Source of the DNA: Streptacidiphilus fuscans | GTDB lineage: Bacteria > Actinomycetota > Actinomycetes > Streptomycetales > Streptomycetaceae | Direction of reading: 5' to 3' | Assembly: GCF_015690355.1 (NCBI RefSeq) | Contig: NZ_JADPRT010000007.1 | Coordinates: forward strand, 92,258-156,257 | Length of the DNA: 64,000 nucleotides | Part shown: positions 50,319 through 58,382 of the stretch, one piece after another | How positions within the stretch are numbered: position 1 is the stretch's first letter | How the letters are laid out: every line of letters begins with the position of its first letter | Made by a program: the position numbers and the translations under genes | The notes under the pieces: model-generated | Told to the model about the DNA's origin: nothing | Databases searched by the model: none | What the model saw: only the letters and a program-made list of their open reading frames with translations

Positions 50319-50711
50319 ATGCTTCTGCAGTCGACGATTCGCAAGATCGCCTCCGTCACGGCCATCGGCGCGCTCGCCACGCTGGCCGCGGCGGGGACCG
50401 CCTCTGCCGCTGCGCCGCAGATGGCTCCGGCCGCGCAGGCCAAGCCCGCCATGGCGATGCACCACCATCACCACCTCTACGAGGGCAGGGTCATCGCCCG
50501 CACCGGCCTGCTCATCCGGAGCGGCCCGTCGCAGAGTGCCCCGGTGATCGGCTCGCTCAACTACGGCCAGACCGTCTGGATCGTGTGCAAGGTCAACGGC
50601 CAGTGGATCGACGGCAACCCGCGCTGGTACAAGCTGGCCGACGGCCGGTGGGCGTGGTCCTCCGCACGCTACATCGTCAACATCGGCCCCGCGCCGCGCT
50701 GGTGCCACTGA
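50319..50711 (+). CDS. Small secreted SH3-domain protein
   Basis: 130 aa with AGGAG upstream. A signal peptide (about 1-32, ends TASAAA) is followed by a Met/His stretch (MAMHHHHHLYEG) and an SH3b-like domain from about 55: GLLIRSGPSQSAPVIGSLNYGQTVWIV, KVNGQWIDGNPRWYKLADGRWAW. Bacterial SH3 domains bind peptidoglycan; the natural His run could bind metal. The 293-bp gap before it (50026-50318) shows promoter-like sequence and no gene. Confidence 0.85.
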   Translation: MLLQSTIRKIASVTAIGALATLAAAGTASAAAPQMAPAAQAKPAMAMHHHHHLYEGRVIARTGLLIRSGPSQSAPVIGSLNYGQTVWIVCKVNGQWIDGNPRWYKLADGRWAWSSARYIVNIGPAPRWCH

Positions 50712-50730
50712 TCCACAGCACCGCAACGCC

Positions 50731-50772
50731 AACGCCGGTCCGCGCCCGGGTCCTCGGGCACGGGCCGGCGTT
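50731..50772. terminator. Terminator between SH3 protein and TetR genes
   Basis: AACGCCGG..CCG..GCCCG pairs with CGGGC..CGG..CCGGCGTT with two single mismatches, between convergent genes. Confidence 0.72.
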
Positions 50773-50798
50773 CGCCATTGCCCGCGAGGCGCAACGAC

Positions 50799-51476
50799 TC
50801 AGACGCCGCCGACGCCGTCACTCTCAACATCGCCCAGTTCGACGAAACGGGTGACGGCGAAGAGCCGGGCGCAGCGACGCGCCATCGCGTCGGGCGACTC
50901 CTCGGGGTGGTTGATCCACCAGCGGACGAGCGCGGTGCACAGGCCACGCCACGCGTACATCAGCGCGTCGGCGTCGAGCGGATCGCCGGATCCGGCCGCG
51001 TGCAGCAGGTCCGCGGAGCCGATCGCGGCGAGGTCGTCGATGGCGTCGCGGTAGTGGTCGGCGCGCTCGGCGGCCTCGCTGCCGGGCGGCAGCGACGGGT
51101 CGTAGAGCACGAACCACGCCCGGCGCTCCCCGTCGAGCGCGGTGAACAGGGCCCGCAGCACCCGCAGGGGCGTGGGCGACGCGTCCGCGCCCGGCTCGGC
51201 CATCGCGGCACGGATGGCGTCCAGCAGCCGATCGCCCACCGGTTCGAGGCAGGCCAGGTAGAGATCCTGCTTGCTGCCGAAGTACTGGTGCAGCAGCGGC
51301 TTGGTGACCCCGACGCGGGCGGCGACCGCGGCGACGGTGGTGCCCTCGTAGCCGTGACGGCCGAACTCCTCGGTGGCGGCGGCGATTACCTGTTGTTCGC
51401 GCGCGGCCCTCGGCACGCCCTTGGTGCCCGCCTTGGCACCGGTCGCGCTACCGGCCCGCGGGTGCAGCGTTGTCAT
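50799..51476 (-). CDS. TetR-family regulator
   Basis: 225 aa. N-terminal HTH: EEFGRHGYEGTTVAAVAARVGVTKPLLHQYFGSKQDLYLACLEP (about 38-80). The C-terminal ligand domain is unremarkable. It is divergent from the FAD oxidase gene with a perfect palindrome in between, so it probably represses itself and the oxidase. Confidence 0.92.
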   Translation of the reverse strand: MTTLHPRAGSATGAKAGTKGVPRAAREQQVIAAATEEFGRHGYEGTTVAAVAARVGVTKPLLHQYFGSKQDLYLACLEPVGDRLLDAIRAAMAEPGADASPTPLRVLRALFTALDGERRAWFVLYDPSLPPGSEAAERADHYRDAIDDLAAIGSADLLHAAGSGDPLDADALMYAWRGLCTALVRWWINHPEESPDAMARRCARLFAVTRFVELGDVESDGVGGV

Positions 51477-51487
51477 GGGACCCGATC

Positions 51488-51501
51488 TTACCCTAGGGTA
51501 A
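51488..51501. promoter_or_regulatory. TetR operator
   Basis: TTACCCTAGGGTAA, a perfect 14-bp palindrome 12 bp before the regulator start, with a further GGGTAA half-site at 51511-51516. Both lie in the 70-bp divergent gap. Confidence 0.75.
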
Positions 51502-51546
51502 TTTTCCGTTGGGTAAGTTCATCGGATCCCCGCTGGGAGCACCGTC

Positions 51547-53154
51547 ATGTCCACAGCCTCGCCCCTCCCCGGCACCTCGCGCACCCGCTCCTGGTGGGGC
51601 TGGGGCTATGTCGACGCCCATCCCGACGACGCCGAGTGCCTGGCGATGGGTGCACTGCTGCCCGGCACCTTGGCCCGTCCGCTGCCGATACCCCGGGTCG
51701 CCGACCTGGACATCACCCGCCCGGCCGTGACGCCCCCGTCCGCGCTGGCGCACCTGGTCACCGCCGATCCCGAGGCGCGCGCCGCCCACGCAATGGGCAA
51801 GGCCTACCGCGACGTCGCCCGCGCCCTGCGCGGCAGGCCTGGCCGGATCCCCGACCTCGTCGCCCTCCCGACCTGCGACCAGGACGTGACCGACCTGCTC
51901 GACTGGGCCGGTGACCACGACGTCGCCGTCATCCCCTTCGGCGGCGGCTCCTCGGTGGTCGGCGGCGTGGAGTACCGCGGCGACGCCCACCGCGCCGTGC
52001 TGTCGCTCGACCTGACCTCGATGGACCGGGTACTGGAGATCGACGCCACCAGCCGCTCGGCGCGCATCCAGGCCGGGGCCCTCGGGCCGGTACTGGAGCA
52101 GCAGTTGCGACCCCACGGTCTGACGCTGCGTCACTTCCCGCAGAGCTTCGAGTTCTCCACGCTCGGCGGTTGGCTCGCCACCCGGGCGGGCGGGCACTAC
52201 GCCACTGTGCACACCCACATCGACGACTTCGTCCAGTCCCTGCGCGTGATCACGCCCGCAGGCACGAGCACGTCGTGGCGGCTGCCCGCGTCCGGGGCGG
52301 GGCCGTCGCCCGACCGGCTCTTCCTGGGCTCCGAGGGCACGCTCGGCGTCATCACCGAGGCGTGGATGCGGCTGCAGCAGCGGCCCGTCCACAAGGCGTC
52401 GGCATCCGTCTCCTTCACCGACTTCTCCCGCGCGCTGGACGCGGTGCGCGCCATCGCGCAGTCAGACCTCGCGCCCGCCAACTGCCGTCTGCTCGACCCG
52501 GGTGAGGCACTGCTGTCAGGTGCCGCGAGCGACGGGTCGTCCGTGCTGGTCCTCGGCTTCGAGTCCGCCACGTCCCGCGTCGACGACCGGCTCGCGAGCG
52601 CGCTGGACATCGCCCGCTCCCACGGTGGCCAAGGGGACGACGAGGAGCGCAACTCCCCGGCCGGCGCGGGCGGTTCCGCCGTGAGCGCGTGGCGGTCGGC
52701 CTTCCTCCGGATGCCCTACATCCGCGACGGCCTGGCCCGCGTCGGCGCCGTCGTCGAGACCTTCGAGACCGCGGCCACCTGGGACACCGTCCCCGCCCTG
52801 ATCGACGCCGTCCGCACCGAGGTCGGCGCCGCCGCGCTGAAGGCCACCGGCCACCCCGCGACGGTCAACTGCCGTCTCACGCACGTCTATCCGGACGGCG
52901 CCGCGCCCTACTTCACCGTCGCCGTCGCCGGCCGTCCCGGTGACGAGGTCGCGGTCTGGGACGAGATCAAGGCGGTCGCGACCGAGGTCCTGCACCGCCA
53001 TCGCGCCACCATCACCCACCACCACGCGGTCGGCCGCGACCACCGCCCGGGCTACGACCTCCAGCGCCCGGCCCCGTTCGCCCTCGCGCTGCAGGCCGCG
53101 AAGGACGCTCTGGACCCGCACCACGTCCTCAACCCCGGCGTCCTGATCGGCTGA
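51547..53154 (+). CDS. FAD-binding oxidase (alkyl-DHAP synthase/D-lactate dehydrogenase-like)
   Basis: 535 aa. The PCMH-type FAD domain is visible: DVAVIPFGGGSSVVGGVEY, STLGGWLATRAGGHYATVHTHIDDFVQ and LFLGSEGTLGVITEAWMRL. The C-terminal part has THHHAVGRDHRPGYDLQRP and ALDPHHVLNPGVLI. The layout is that of alkyldihydroxyacetonephosphate-synthase-like proteins. It oxidises a hydroxy acid or forms an ether lipid. Probably controlled by the divergent TetR. Confidence 0.9.
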   Translation: MSTASPLPGTSRTRSWWGWGYVDAHPDDAECLAMGALLPGTLARPLPIPRVADLDITRPAVTPPSALAHLVTADPEARAAHAMGKAYRDVARALRGRPGRIPDLVALPTCDQDVTDLLDWAGDHDVAVIPFGGGSSVVGGVEYRGDAHRAVLSLDLTSMDRVLEIDATSRSARIQAGALGPVLEQQLRPHGLTLRHFPQSFEFSTLGGWLATRAGGHYATVHTHIDDFVQSLRVITPAGTSTSWRLPASGAGPSPDRLFLGSEGTLGVITEAWMRLQQRPVHKASASVSFTDFSRALDAVRAIAQSDLAPANCRLLDPGEALLSGAASDGSSVLVLGFESATSRVDDRLASALDIARSHGGQGDDEERNSPAGAGGSAVSAWRSAFLRMPYIRDGLARVGAVVETFETAATWDTVPALIDAVRTEVGAAALKATGHPATVNCRLTHVYPDGAAPYFTVAVAGRPGDEVAVWDEIKAVATEVLHRHRATITHHHAVGRDHRPGYDLQRPAPFALALQAAKDALDPHHVLNPGVLIG

Positions 53155-53174
53155 GCGACGAGACGCGGGACACG

Positions 53175-53208
53175 CCTGTGGGGCCGGTCGGACGACCGGC
53201 CCCACAGG
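53175..53208. terminator. Terminator between FAD oxidase and S53 peptidase
   Basis: CCTGTGGGGCCGGTC pairs with GACCGGCCCCACAGG around a 4-nt loop; convergent genes on both sides. Confidence 0.85.
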
Positions 53209-53233
53209 GGTTAGCGAGCTGATGCCGTCAGCG

Positions 53234-54550
53234 TCAGCTGCCGCTGCCCGCGGTGAAGGCGGTCAGACCGTTCGGGGTACCGAGACCGGTCGGGCCGTCG
53301 TAGCCGGTGCCCGCGGTGCACAGGTAGCTCGGGGTGCAGCCCGAGCCGCTGTTGCTGCCGGTGGTCACGTCGTTCAGCGCCGAGGTGTGCTGGTACGGGT
53401 ACTGGGCCGGGTTGTCGTTCGCACCCGGGGTTCCCGCGTCGGCGTAGACCGAGGCGATGATCGGCGAGGACGCGCTGGTCCCGCCGACGACCTGCCAGCC
53501 GTTGGACTGGTAGCTGTCGTAGACGGCGACACCGGTCGCCGGGTCGGCGACGGCGGAGACGTCGGCGACGGTGCGGTTGGAGCAGCCGGTGTCGGTCTGC
53601 CAGGTCGGCTTGGTCTCGTACGCGGAGCAGCCGGAGCCGGTGCCCTCGGTCGAGTTGGTGTACCAGACCGACTCGGACCAGCCGCGCGAGCTGGAGTCCT
53701 TGGTCAGCGACGTGCCACCGACGGCGGTGACATAGGGCGACGCCGCCGGGTACTCGACGCCGTAGGCGCTGTCACCGGCGGAGGCGGTGATCACGACGCC
53801 CGGGTGGTTGTAGTAGCTGCTGTCGGTCTGCGTGTCGGAGGAGTCCTCCGAGCCGCCGTAGCTGTTGGAGACGTACTTCGCCCCCATGGTGACCGCCTGG
53901 TTGACGGCGGTGCCCAGGTCGGAGGTGTTGGCGCTGGACGCCTCGACGAGCAGGATGTGCGCGTTCGGCGCGATCGCGGAGACCATGTCCAGGTCCAGGG
54001 AGATCTCCCCGGCCCAACCGGCGTCGGCGGTGGGGTAGTTGCTGCCGCCGTTCTCGTCGACCTTCTGGAAGCAGCCGTTGGCGGTGGTGCAGGCGGGCAG
54101 CCCGTACTGGGCACGGTAGGAGCCCAGGTCCGCCTCGGCGTTGGGGTCGTCCTGCGCGTCGACGATGGCGATGGTGGCACCCGCGCCGCCGTTGGCGGGG
54201 ATGTTGTACGCGCTCAGCAGGTCGCTCGGACCGAAGCCGTCGGGCGTCGCGGCCGGGCTGTCGGCGCGCAGGGCCAGCGCGTGCGGCTCCGTCACGTCCG
54301 TGCGGACCAGCGCGAAGCAGGAGGCCTGGTGCGCCTTCGGAGCGGCACACTCGTGCCGGTAGTGCACGTTCGCGTGGCCGTGGCCGGCGTGGGCCGAGGC
54401 GAGGACCGGCGCGGCGAGCGGTGCGGCGTTCGGCGCGGTGGTCGCAGCCTGGGCGATGGGGCTGGCGGCCAGGCCGGCCACGGCTATGCCGAGGGAGACC
54501 ATCCCGGTCAGGGCCGTACGGGCCCGGCCGGAGTGGAGGGGGTTGCGCAT
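53234..54550 (-). CDS. Secreted S53-family peptidase
   Basis: 438 aa with a signal peptide (cleavage near QAATT) and a short pro-region with conserved Cys (YRHECAAPKAHQASCFALVRTDV), which the 24233 paralogue also has. The catalytic Glu and Asp lie in WAGEISLDLDMVSA, oxyanion Asp in ASAGDSAYG, and Ser in GGTSASSPIIAS. The mature protein ends shortly after GLGTPNGLTAF, so it lacks the C-terminal Ig and beta-sandwich domains of the paralogue. No classical long propeptide is present. An extracellular peptidase, probably co-regulated with 24233 through shared upstream elements. Confidence 0.88.
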   Translation of the reverse strand: MRNPLHSGRARTALTGMVSLGIAVAGLAASPIAQAATTAPNAAPLAAPVLASAHAGHGHANVHYRHECAAPKAHQASCFALVRTDVTEPHALALRADSPAATPDGFGPSDLLSAYNIPANGGAGATIAIVDAQDDPNAEADLGSYRAQYGLPACTTANGCFQKVDENGGSNYPTADAGWAGEISLDLDMVSAIAPNAHILLVEASSANTSDLGTAVNQAVTMGAKYVSNSYGGSEDSSDTQTDSSYYNHPGVVITASAGDSAYGVEYPAASPYVTAVGGTSLTKDSSSRGWSESVWYTNSTEGTGSGCSAYETKPTWQTDTGCSNRTVADVSAVADPATGVAVYDSYQSNGWQVVGGTSASSPIIASVYADAGTPGANDNPAQYPYQHTSALNDVTTGSNSGSGCTPSYLCTAGTGYDGPTGLGTPNGLTAFTAGSGS

Positions 54551-54607
54551 GTGGGGAGCTTCCTCTCAGATCACGTGACGCCTCCGTGCGGAGTGGGGGG
54601 CGCCAAT

Positions 54608-54620
54608 TGACGTCGTGTCA
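54608..54620. promoter_or_regulatory. Palindromic element shared by both S53 promoters
   Basis: TGACGTCGTGTCA, differing at one base from 24178-24190. It lies within a longer inverted repeat CGTCGTG/CACGACG (54611-54628), 57 bp before the S53 start. Confidence 0.5.
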
Positions 54621-54701
54621 CCACGACGAGTGGTGAGTCGGATGGCACGAGAGTGAAGCAGAGTTGTCAGACACGGGTCAATAGATCTCGCCCAGAAACC
54701 T

Positions 54702-54728
54702 CTCAGTTTCCTCTCAGCGATCTGTGAC
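54702..54728. promoter_or_regulatory. CTCAG tandem repeat upstream of second S53 peptidase
   Basis: CTCAG (54702), CTCAG (54713) and GTGAC (54724) at 11-bp steps; the core TCTCAGTTTCCTCTCAG is identical to 23951-23967. Relative to the gene it has the opposite orientation. The rest of the gap 54551-54819 shows no gene. Confidence 0.55.
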
Positions 54729-54819
54729 CTTTGCCTCATTGAAAAACGGCCATTTGTCGGGTTTCAAGACCTTGCTGACCCCGTTCCTGCTGATGAACAG
54801 CTCAGGACGTGACGACCGG

Positions 54820-55638
54820 TCAGCCGAAGCGACCTGCGACGTAGTCCGCCGTGCGCTGGTCTCGCGGGCGTTCGAAGAGGTCCTCGGTGGAGCCGTGTTC
54901 GACGATCCGGCCGGGGGTGTCGTGGCTGGCCAGAAAGAACGCGCAGGACTGCGAGACGCGCTGGGCCTGCTGCATGTTGTGGGTGACGATGACGATCGTC
55001 AACCGCCCGCGCAGCAGCTCGATGGTCTCCTCGACCCGGCGGGTGGAGGTCGGGTCCAGCGCGGAGCAGGGTTCGTCCATCAGCAGCACGTCCGGCGAGA
55101 CGGCCAGGGAGCGGGCGATGCAGAGCCGCTGCTGCTGTCCACCGGAGAGTGCGCCGCCGGGAGACCGCAGGCGGTCCCGGACCTCGGCCCAGAGGCCGGC
55201 CTGCTGCAGGCTCGTCTCCACGAGGTCGTCGCGCTCGGCCTTGCCGACCTTGATGCCGGCCAGCTTGAGCCCCGCAGCGACGTTGTCGTAGACGGACATC
55301 GCCGGAAACGGATTCGGCCGCTGGAAGACCATGCCGATACGCCGCCGCACCTTGGCCGGCAGGCGGCCGGGCGCGTAGACGTCCTCACCGGCCAGCAGCA
55401 CCTGTCCGGCCAGCCCGGCCCCGCGCACCATCTCGTGCATCCGGTTGAGGATCCGCAGGTAGGTGGACTTGCCGCAGCCGGAGGGGCCGATCAGCGCGGT
55501 GACCTCCCCGGCCGGCATGACGAGCGACACCCGGTCCAGCACCTTGCGTTCGCCGAACCACGCGGAGACCCCACGGGTCTCCAGACCGTGCACGGTCAGG
55601 GGCAGTTCGACCGTCTCGACGAGATCGGCGTCGGTCAT
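54820..55638 (-). CDS. pstB: Phosphate-type ABC transporter ATP-binding protein
   Basis: 272 aa, the usual PstB length. Walker A GPSGCGKSTYLRILNRMHE, the PstB-typical FQRPNPFPAMSVYDNV, signature LSGGQQQRLCIARSLA, Walker B VLLMDEPCSALDPTSTRRVEE and switch THNMQQAQRVS are all present. It energises PstC/PstA encoded earlier in the operon. Unusually it is last, 78 bp after the pseudo-sortase gene. Phosphate as substrate follows from the family, not from direct evidence. Confidence 0.95.
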   Translation of the reverse strand: MTDADLVETVELPLTVHGLETRGVSAWFGERKVLDRVSLVMPAGEVTALIGPSGCGKSTYLRILNRMHEMVRGAGLAGQVLLAGEDVYAPGRLPAKVRRRIGMVFQRPNPFPAMSVYDNVAAGLKLAGIKVGKAERDDLVETSLQQAGLWAEVRDRLRSPGGALSGGQQQRLCIARSLAVSPDVLLMDEPCSALDPTSTRRVEETIELLRGRLTIVIVTHNMQQAQRVSQSCAFFLASHDTPGRIVEHGSTEDLFERPRDQRTADYVAGRFG

Positions 55639-55716
55639 CGGTTCTCCATCGGCTCGCGGTGCGCCACCGGTTCGGTGATCGGGTCAGTAGAGGTCGGTGA
55701 TCGGGTCGGTGTTCGG

Positions 55717-56661
55717 TCAGTAGAGGTTGGGGAGCAGGGCGGCGGCGTTCTCGTAGACGCACCACACCAGTGCGGTGAGCACCGGGGCGAAGACCAGGTA
55801 CGCCGCCGACCGTCGCCACCGCAGCGCGGCGATCACGGCGAGGGCGGTCGCGCCGCACAGCGCGAGCATCCAGAGCTGGAGCGGGGCGACCGCGTCCGGC
55901 TCTCCGGCCATGGCCTTGTCGGCGGGCACCTGGGCCGGACGGCCGCCGGGGTTCACCGCGGCGGAGCCCTGCAGATGGGAGCTGACCAGGACGGTGCCCG
56001 TCGGGATCCAGGACGAGTTGCCGGTGGCCAGGATCAGCCGTGCGCTCGCGTCGCTCACCACCGGGTGCGCGCCGGTGCCGAGGCCGTCGACGACGTAGGT
56101 GAAGCGGCCCTGACCGGTGGTCACGTCCACCGCGTTGCCCACTCGCAACGCGTCCAGGTGCGCGAAGGGACCGCCGAACGAGGTGCGGCGGCCGAACACG
56201 ACGGCGGCGCCCGTCTGGCCGGGGAGCGCGGTGTCGCGCCGGTGGCCGGGGCCGCGCATCAGGTCGCGGGCGGTGGTCCCCTCGACGACCACGGCATCGC
56301 GCAGGCCGATCGCCGGAATGGAGATCACCGCCACCGGCGTGCCGTCGGGCGCCGCACCCACCGGGGCGATCGCGTTCTCCAACTCGTTGGCGAACGTGCG
56401 GTGTTCGGTCGACTGGAAGTGCTGCTCCTGGAGCCCGCTGACGGCGAGCAGGAACACCACGAATCCCAGCAGCAGCGTGCCGAGGAGGGTCGCCGCGAAG
56501 GCCGTGCGCGCGACGACGGCACGCGAGCGTCCGCGGGAACGGCCGCGCGGGGGCGGGGCCTGCTCGGGACGCCGCCCCGAGGCGGGCGCGGTGGTGTCGT
56601 CGCGACCGTCGTCCGGGGTCGGTCCGCCCGGCGAGGCCTGCTGGGTGGCGAGGGCGCTCAC
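55717..56661 (-). CDS. Membrane protein with sortase fold lacking catalytic residues (pseudo-sortase)
   Basis: 314 aa from a GTG overlapping the PstS stop (GTGA). An N-terminal cytoplasmic Pro/Arg-rich tail precedes one helix (TLLGTLLLGFVVFLLAV). The extracellular part follows class E sortase step by step: ISIPAIGLRDAVVVEG, RGPGHRRDTALPGQTGAAVVFGRRTSFGGPF, YVVDGLG, RLILATGNSSW. In active sortases the third motif reads Ala-Gly-His-Arg-Thr and the fourth Thr-Thr-Cys; here they read FGRRT and LATGN. Two more helices end the protein, which sortases lack. It probably holds or positions the extracellular receptors of the Pst-like complex (inference). Confidence 0.8.
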   Translation of the reverse strand: MSALATQQASPGGPTPDDGRDDTTAPASGRRPEQAPPPRGRSRGRSRAVVARTAFAATLLGTLLLGFVVFLLAVSGLQEQHFQSTEHRTFANELENAIAPVGAAPDGTPVAVISIPAIGLRDAVVVEGTTARDLMRGPGHRRDTALPGQTGAAVVFGRRTSFGGPFAHLDALRVGNAVDVTTGQGRFTYVVDGLGTGAHPVVSDASARLILATGNSSWIPTGTVLVSSHLQGSAAVNPGGRPAQVPADKAMAGEPDAVAPLQLWMLALCGATALAVIAALRWRRSAAYLVFAPVLTALVWCVYENAAALLPNLY

Positions 56662-58382
56662 CGGTCACCGCCGCCCGGGGTGGGGCCGTCGCCCGCCGCA
56701 CGCCGACGACGCCTCAGATAGGCGCCGAGCAGCGGGGGCAGGGCGACGACGCCGAGCAGTTCCACCCCGGTCAGGCCGGAGAGCATCCAGTCGTCCTGGC
56801 CACCTGCCAGGGCCACGACGGTGGCCGCCCCGGCGGAACCGACCCCGCCCGAGCCCGCAACTGAGCCGGTCCCCGCGCCGACCGGGACGACCTGTCCCGT
56901 CTGCGGGTCGATGACGGTCCCGCCGCCACCCGCGGCTCCCCCGGCCGCGCCGCCGGTCCCCGCGGAACCGCCCGTGCCCCCGGTGCCGCCCGACGCTCCC
57001 CCGGCGCCCCCTCCGGAGCCGCCCGAGCCGCCCCCGGAGCCGCCGGCCGTGCAGTCGAGCGGCGCGCCGAGCTTGTCGCACGGGCTCGGCATCGGCGCGG
57101 TGGTGAGGACGGTCAGCTGCCCGGCCGAGTTGAAGGTCGGATTGGGGCAGTTCTGCAGCGTGTTCGGGTTGACCCCGCCGACCTGGCCGGGGATGTGGCT
57201 GACCTGGAGCAGTCCGCCGCGCACCAGGTTGCGCGGGATCGGCGAGTAGCCGAGCTGCGCCGCCTCGCCCTGACCGGCGCAGAGGATGTAGTCGATGTAG
57301 GTGCTCAGCGCGGCGCCCTTGTCGTTGCTGAACCTCGGCGGCACCGGCAGCGAAGCGCCCCCGCGCGGCACGATGAGATAGCTGTAGCTGGAGATCGGGT
57401 ACGACCGCGGATCGGTCATGGTGTAGACGCCGTCGAGGTTCTGCTGCAGGTAGTTGGGGTCGCTCGGCGAGGTGTTGTCGTCGACGCCGCGGATCTTGGC
57501 CGCCGTCAGCGCCACCGCCACGTTGGACGCGGTGGGCAGCGAGTAGTACCCGGCCGGGTTGAGCACCTTGACGACGGGCCAGTTGGCCCGCAGCGCGTAG
57601 GCGTACTCGTCGTAGCCGATGGTGCCGAGGCCCGTCGGACCCTGGATGTAGTTGGCGACGACGTCCGAGCCGTTCTGGGCCACCATGTGGCCGGAGGCCG
57701 GGTAGAACTCGGTGTAGTCACCGCAGACCACCCCGAGCACCTGGCGGCAGTAGGCGTCCCACTCGCTCTGGTGGGTGTGCTCCATGTACCGGGTGAACTG
57801 CGCGGTGGCGCCGGACCCGTCCGAGCGGACCACCGGGGTGATCGGGATGTGCGGCAGCGTGCCGCCGTAGTCGTGCAGGATCGCCGGGTCGTCCCAGTAG
57901 GTGATCTGCCCGGTGAAGATCTTGACGATGGTGTCGGGCGACAGCCGCAGGTTGGTCACCTGCTGCCCGCCGACCTTGAGGTTGTACATGAAGGCGGTGC
58001 CGCCCGCCGTCACCGGGACGTACGAGTAGCCGTAGTTGGGCTTCTCCGGCTGTCCGAGCCCGTACTGTCCGCCCGCGCCCGCGCCCGCGCCCGCGTCGGC
58101 GGTGGTGCGGAACGGGACGTCGGAGGCGGTGAAGTCGTCCTGCCCCTGGGACCAGTTGTTCCGTCCCGCCGCAGACCCGTCCGGGTTGAACTGGATCACG
58201 ATGCCCTGGGGTTCGACGTCCAGACGCCACTGGTCCAGCGCCGGGCCCGCCCAGCTGGAGCCGTCGCCGTTGAGCGAGGTCGAGGCGAAGCCCGGCTGGG
58301 TCTGGAACAGCTGCACCAGCATCAGCGCGGGCAGGGCCAACAAGAGGGCCAAGGTCCGCTTCCACGCGCGATGTCCAGTCAC
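56658..58382 (-). CDS. Membrane-anchored PstS-like phosphate-binding protein
   Basis: 574 aa from a GTG at 58382, overlapping the pstA stop by 4 bp. Signal peptide (about 1-30), then the PstS domain: VPVTAGGTAFMYNLKV, LRLSPDTIVKIFTGQITYWDDPAI, ITPVVRSDGSGATAQFTRYM (phosphate loop) and GTIGYDEYAYAL. A Gly/Ser-rich stretch (about 445-500) leads to a C-terminal helix (GVELLGVVALPPLLGAYL) with an Arg-rich stop, so it is anchored by its C-terminus rather than as a lipoprotein. Usual PstS is about 370 aa and has a lipobox. Second receptor of the operon. Confidence 0.88.
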   Translation of the reverse strand: MTGHRAWKRTLALLLALPALMLVQLFQTQPGFASTSLNGDGSSWAGPALDQWRLDVEPQGIVIQFNPDGSAAGRNNWSQGQDDFTASDVPFRTTADAGAGAGAGGQYGLGQPEKPNYGYSYVPVTAGGTAFMYNLKVGGQQVTNLRLSPDTIVKIFTGQITYWDDPAILHDYGGTLPHIPITPVVRSDGSGATAQFTRYMEHTHQSEWDAYCRQVLGVVCGDYTEFYPASGHMVAQNGSDVVANYIQGPTGLGTIGYDEYAYALRANWPVVKVLNPAGYYSLPTASNVAVALTAAKIRGVDDNTSPSDPNYLQQNLDGVYTMTDPRSYPISSYSYLIVPRGGASLPVPPRFSNDKGAALSTYIDYILCAGQGEAAQLGYSPIPRNLVRGGLLQVSHIPGQVGGVNPNTLQNCPNPTFNSAGQLTVLTTAPMPSPCDKLGAPLDCTAGGSGGGSGGSGGGAGGASGGTGGTGGSAGTGGAAGGAAGGGGTVIDPQTGQVVPVGAGTGSVAGSGGVGSAGAATVVALAGGQDDWMLSGLTGVELLGVVALPPLLGAYLRRRRRAAGDGPTPGGGDR

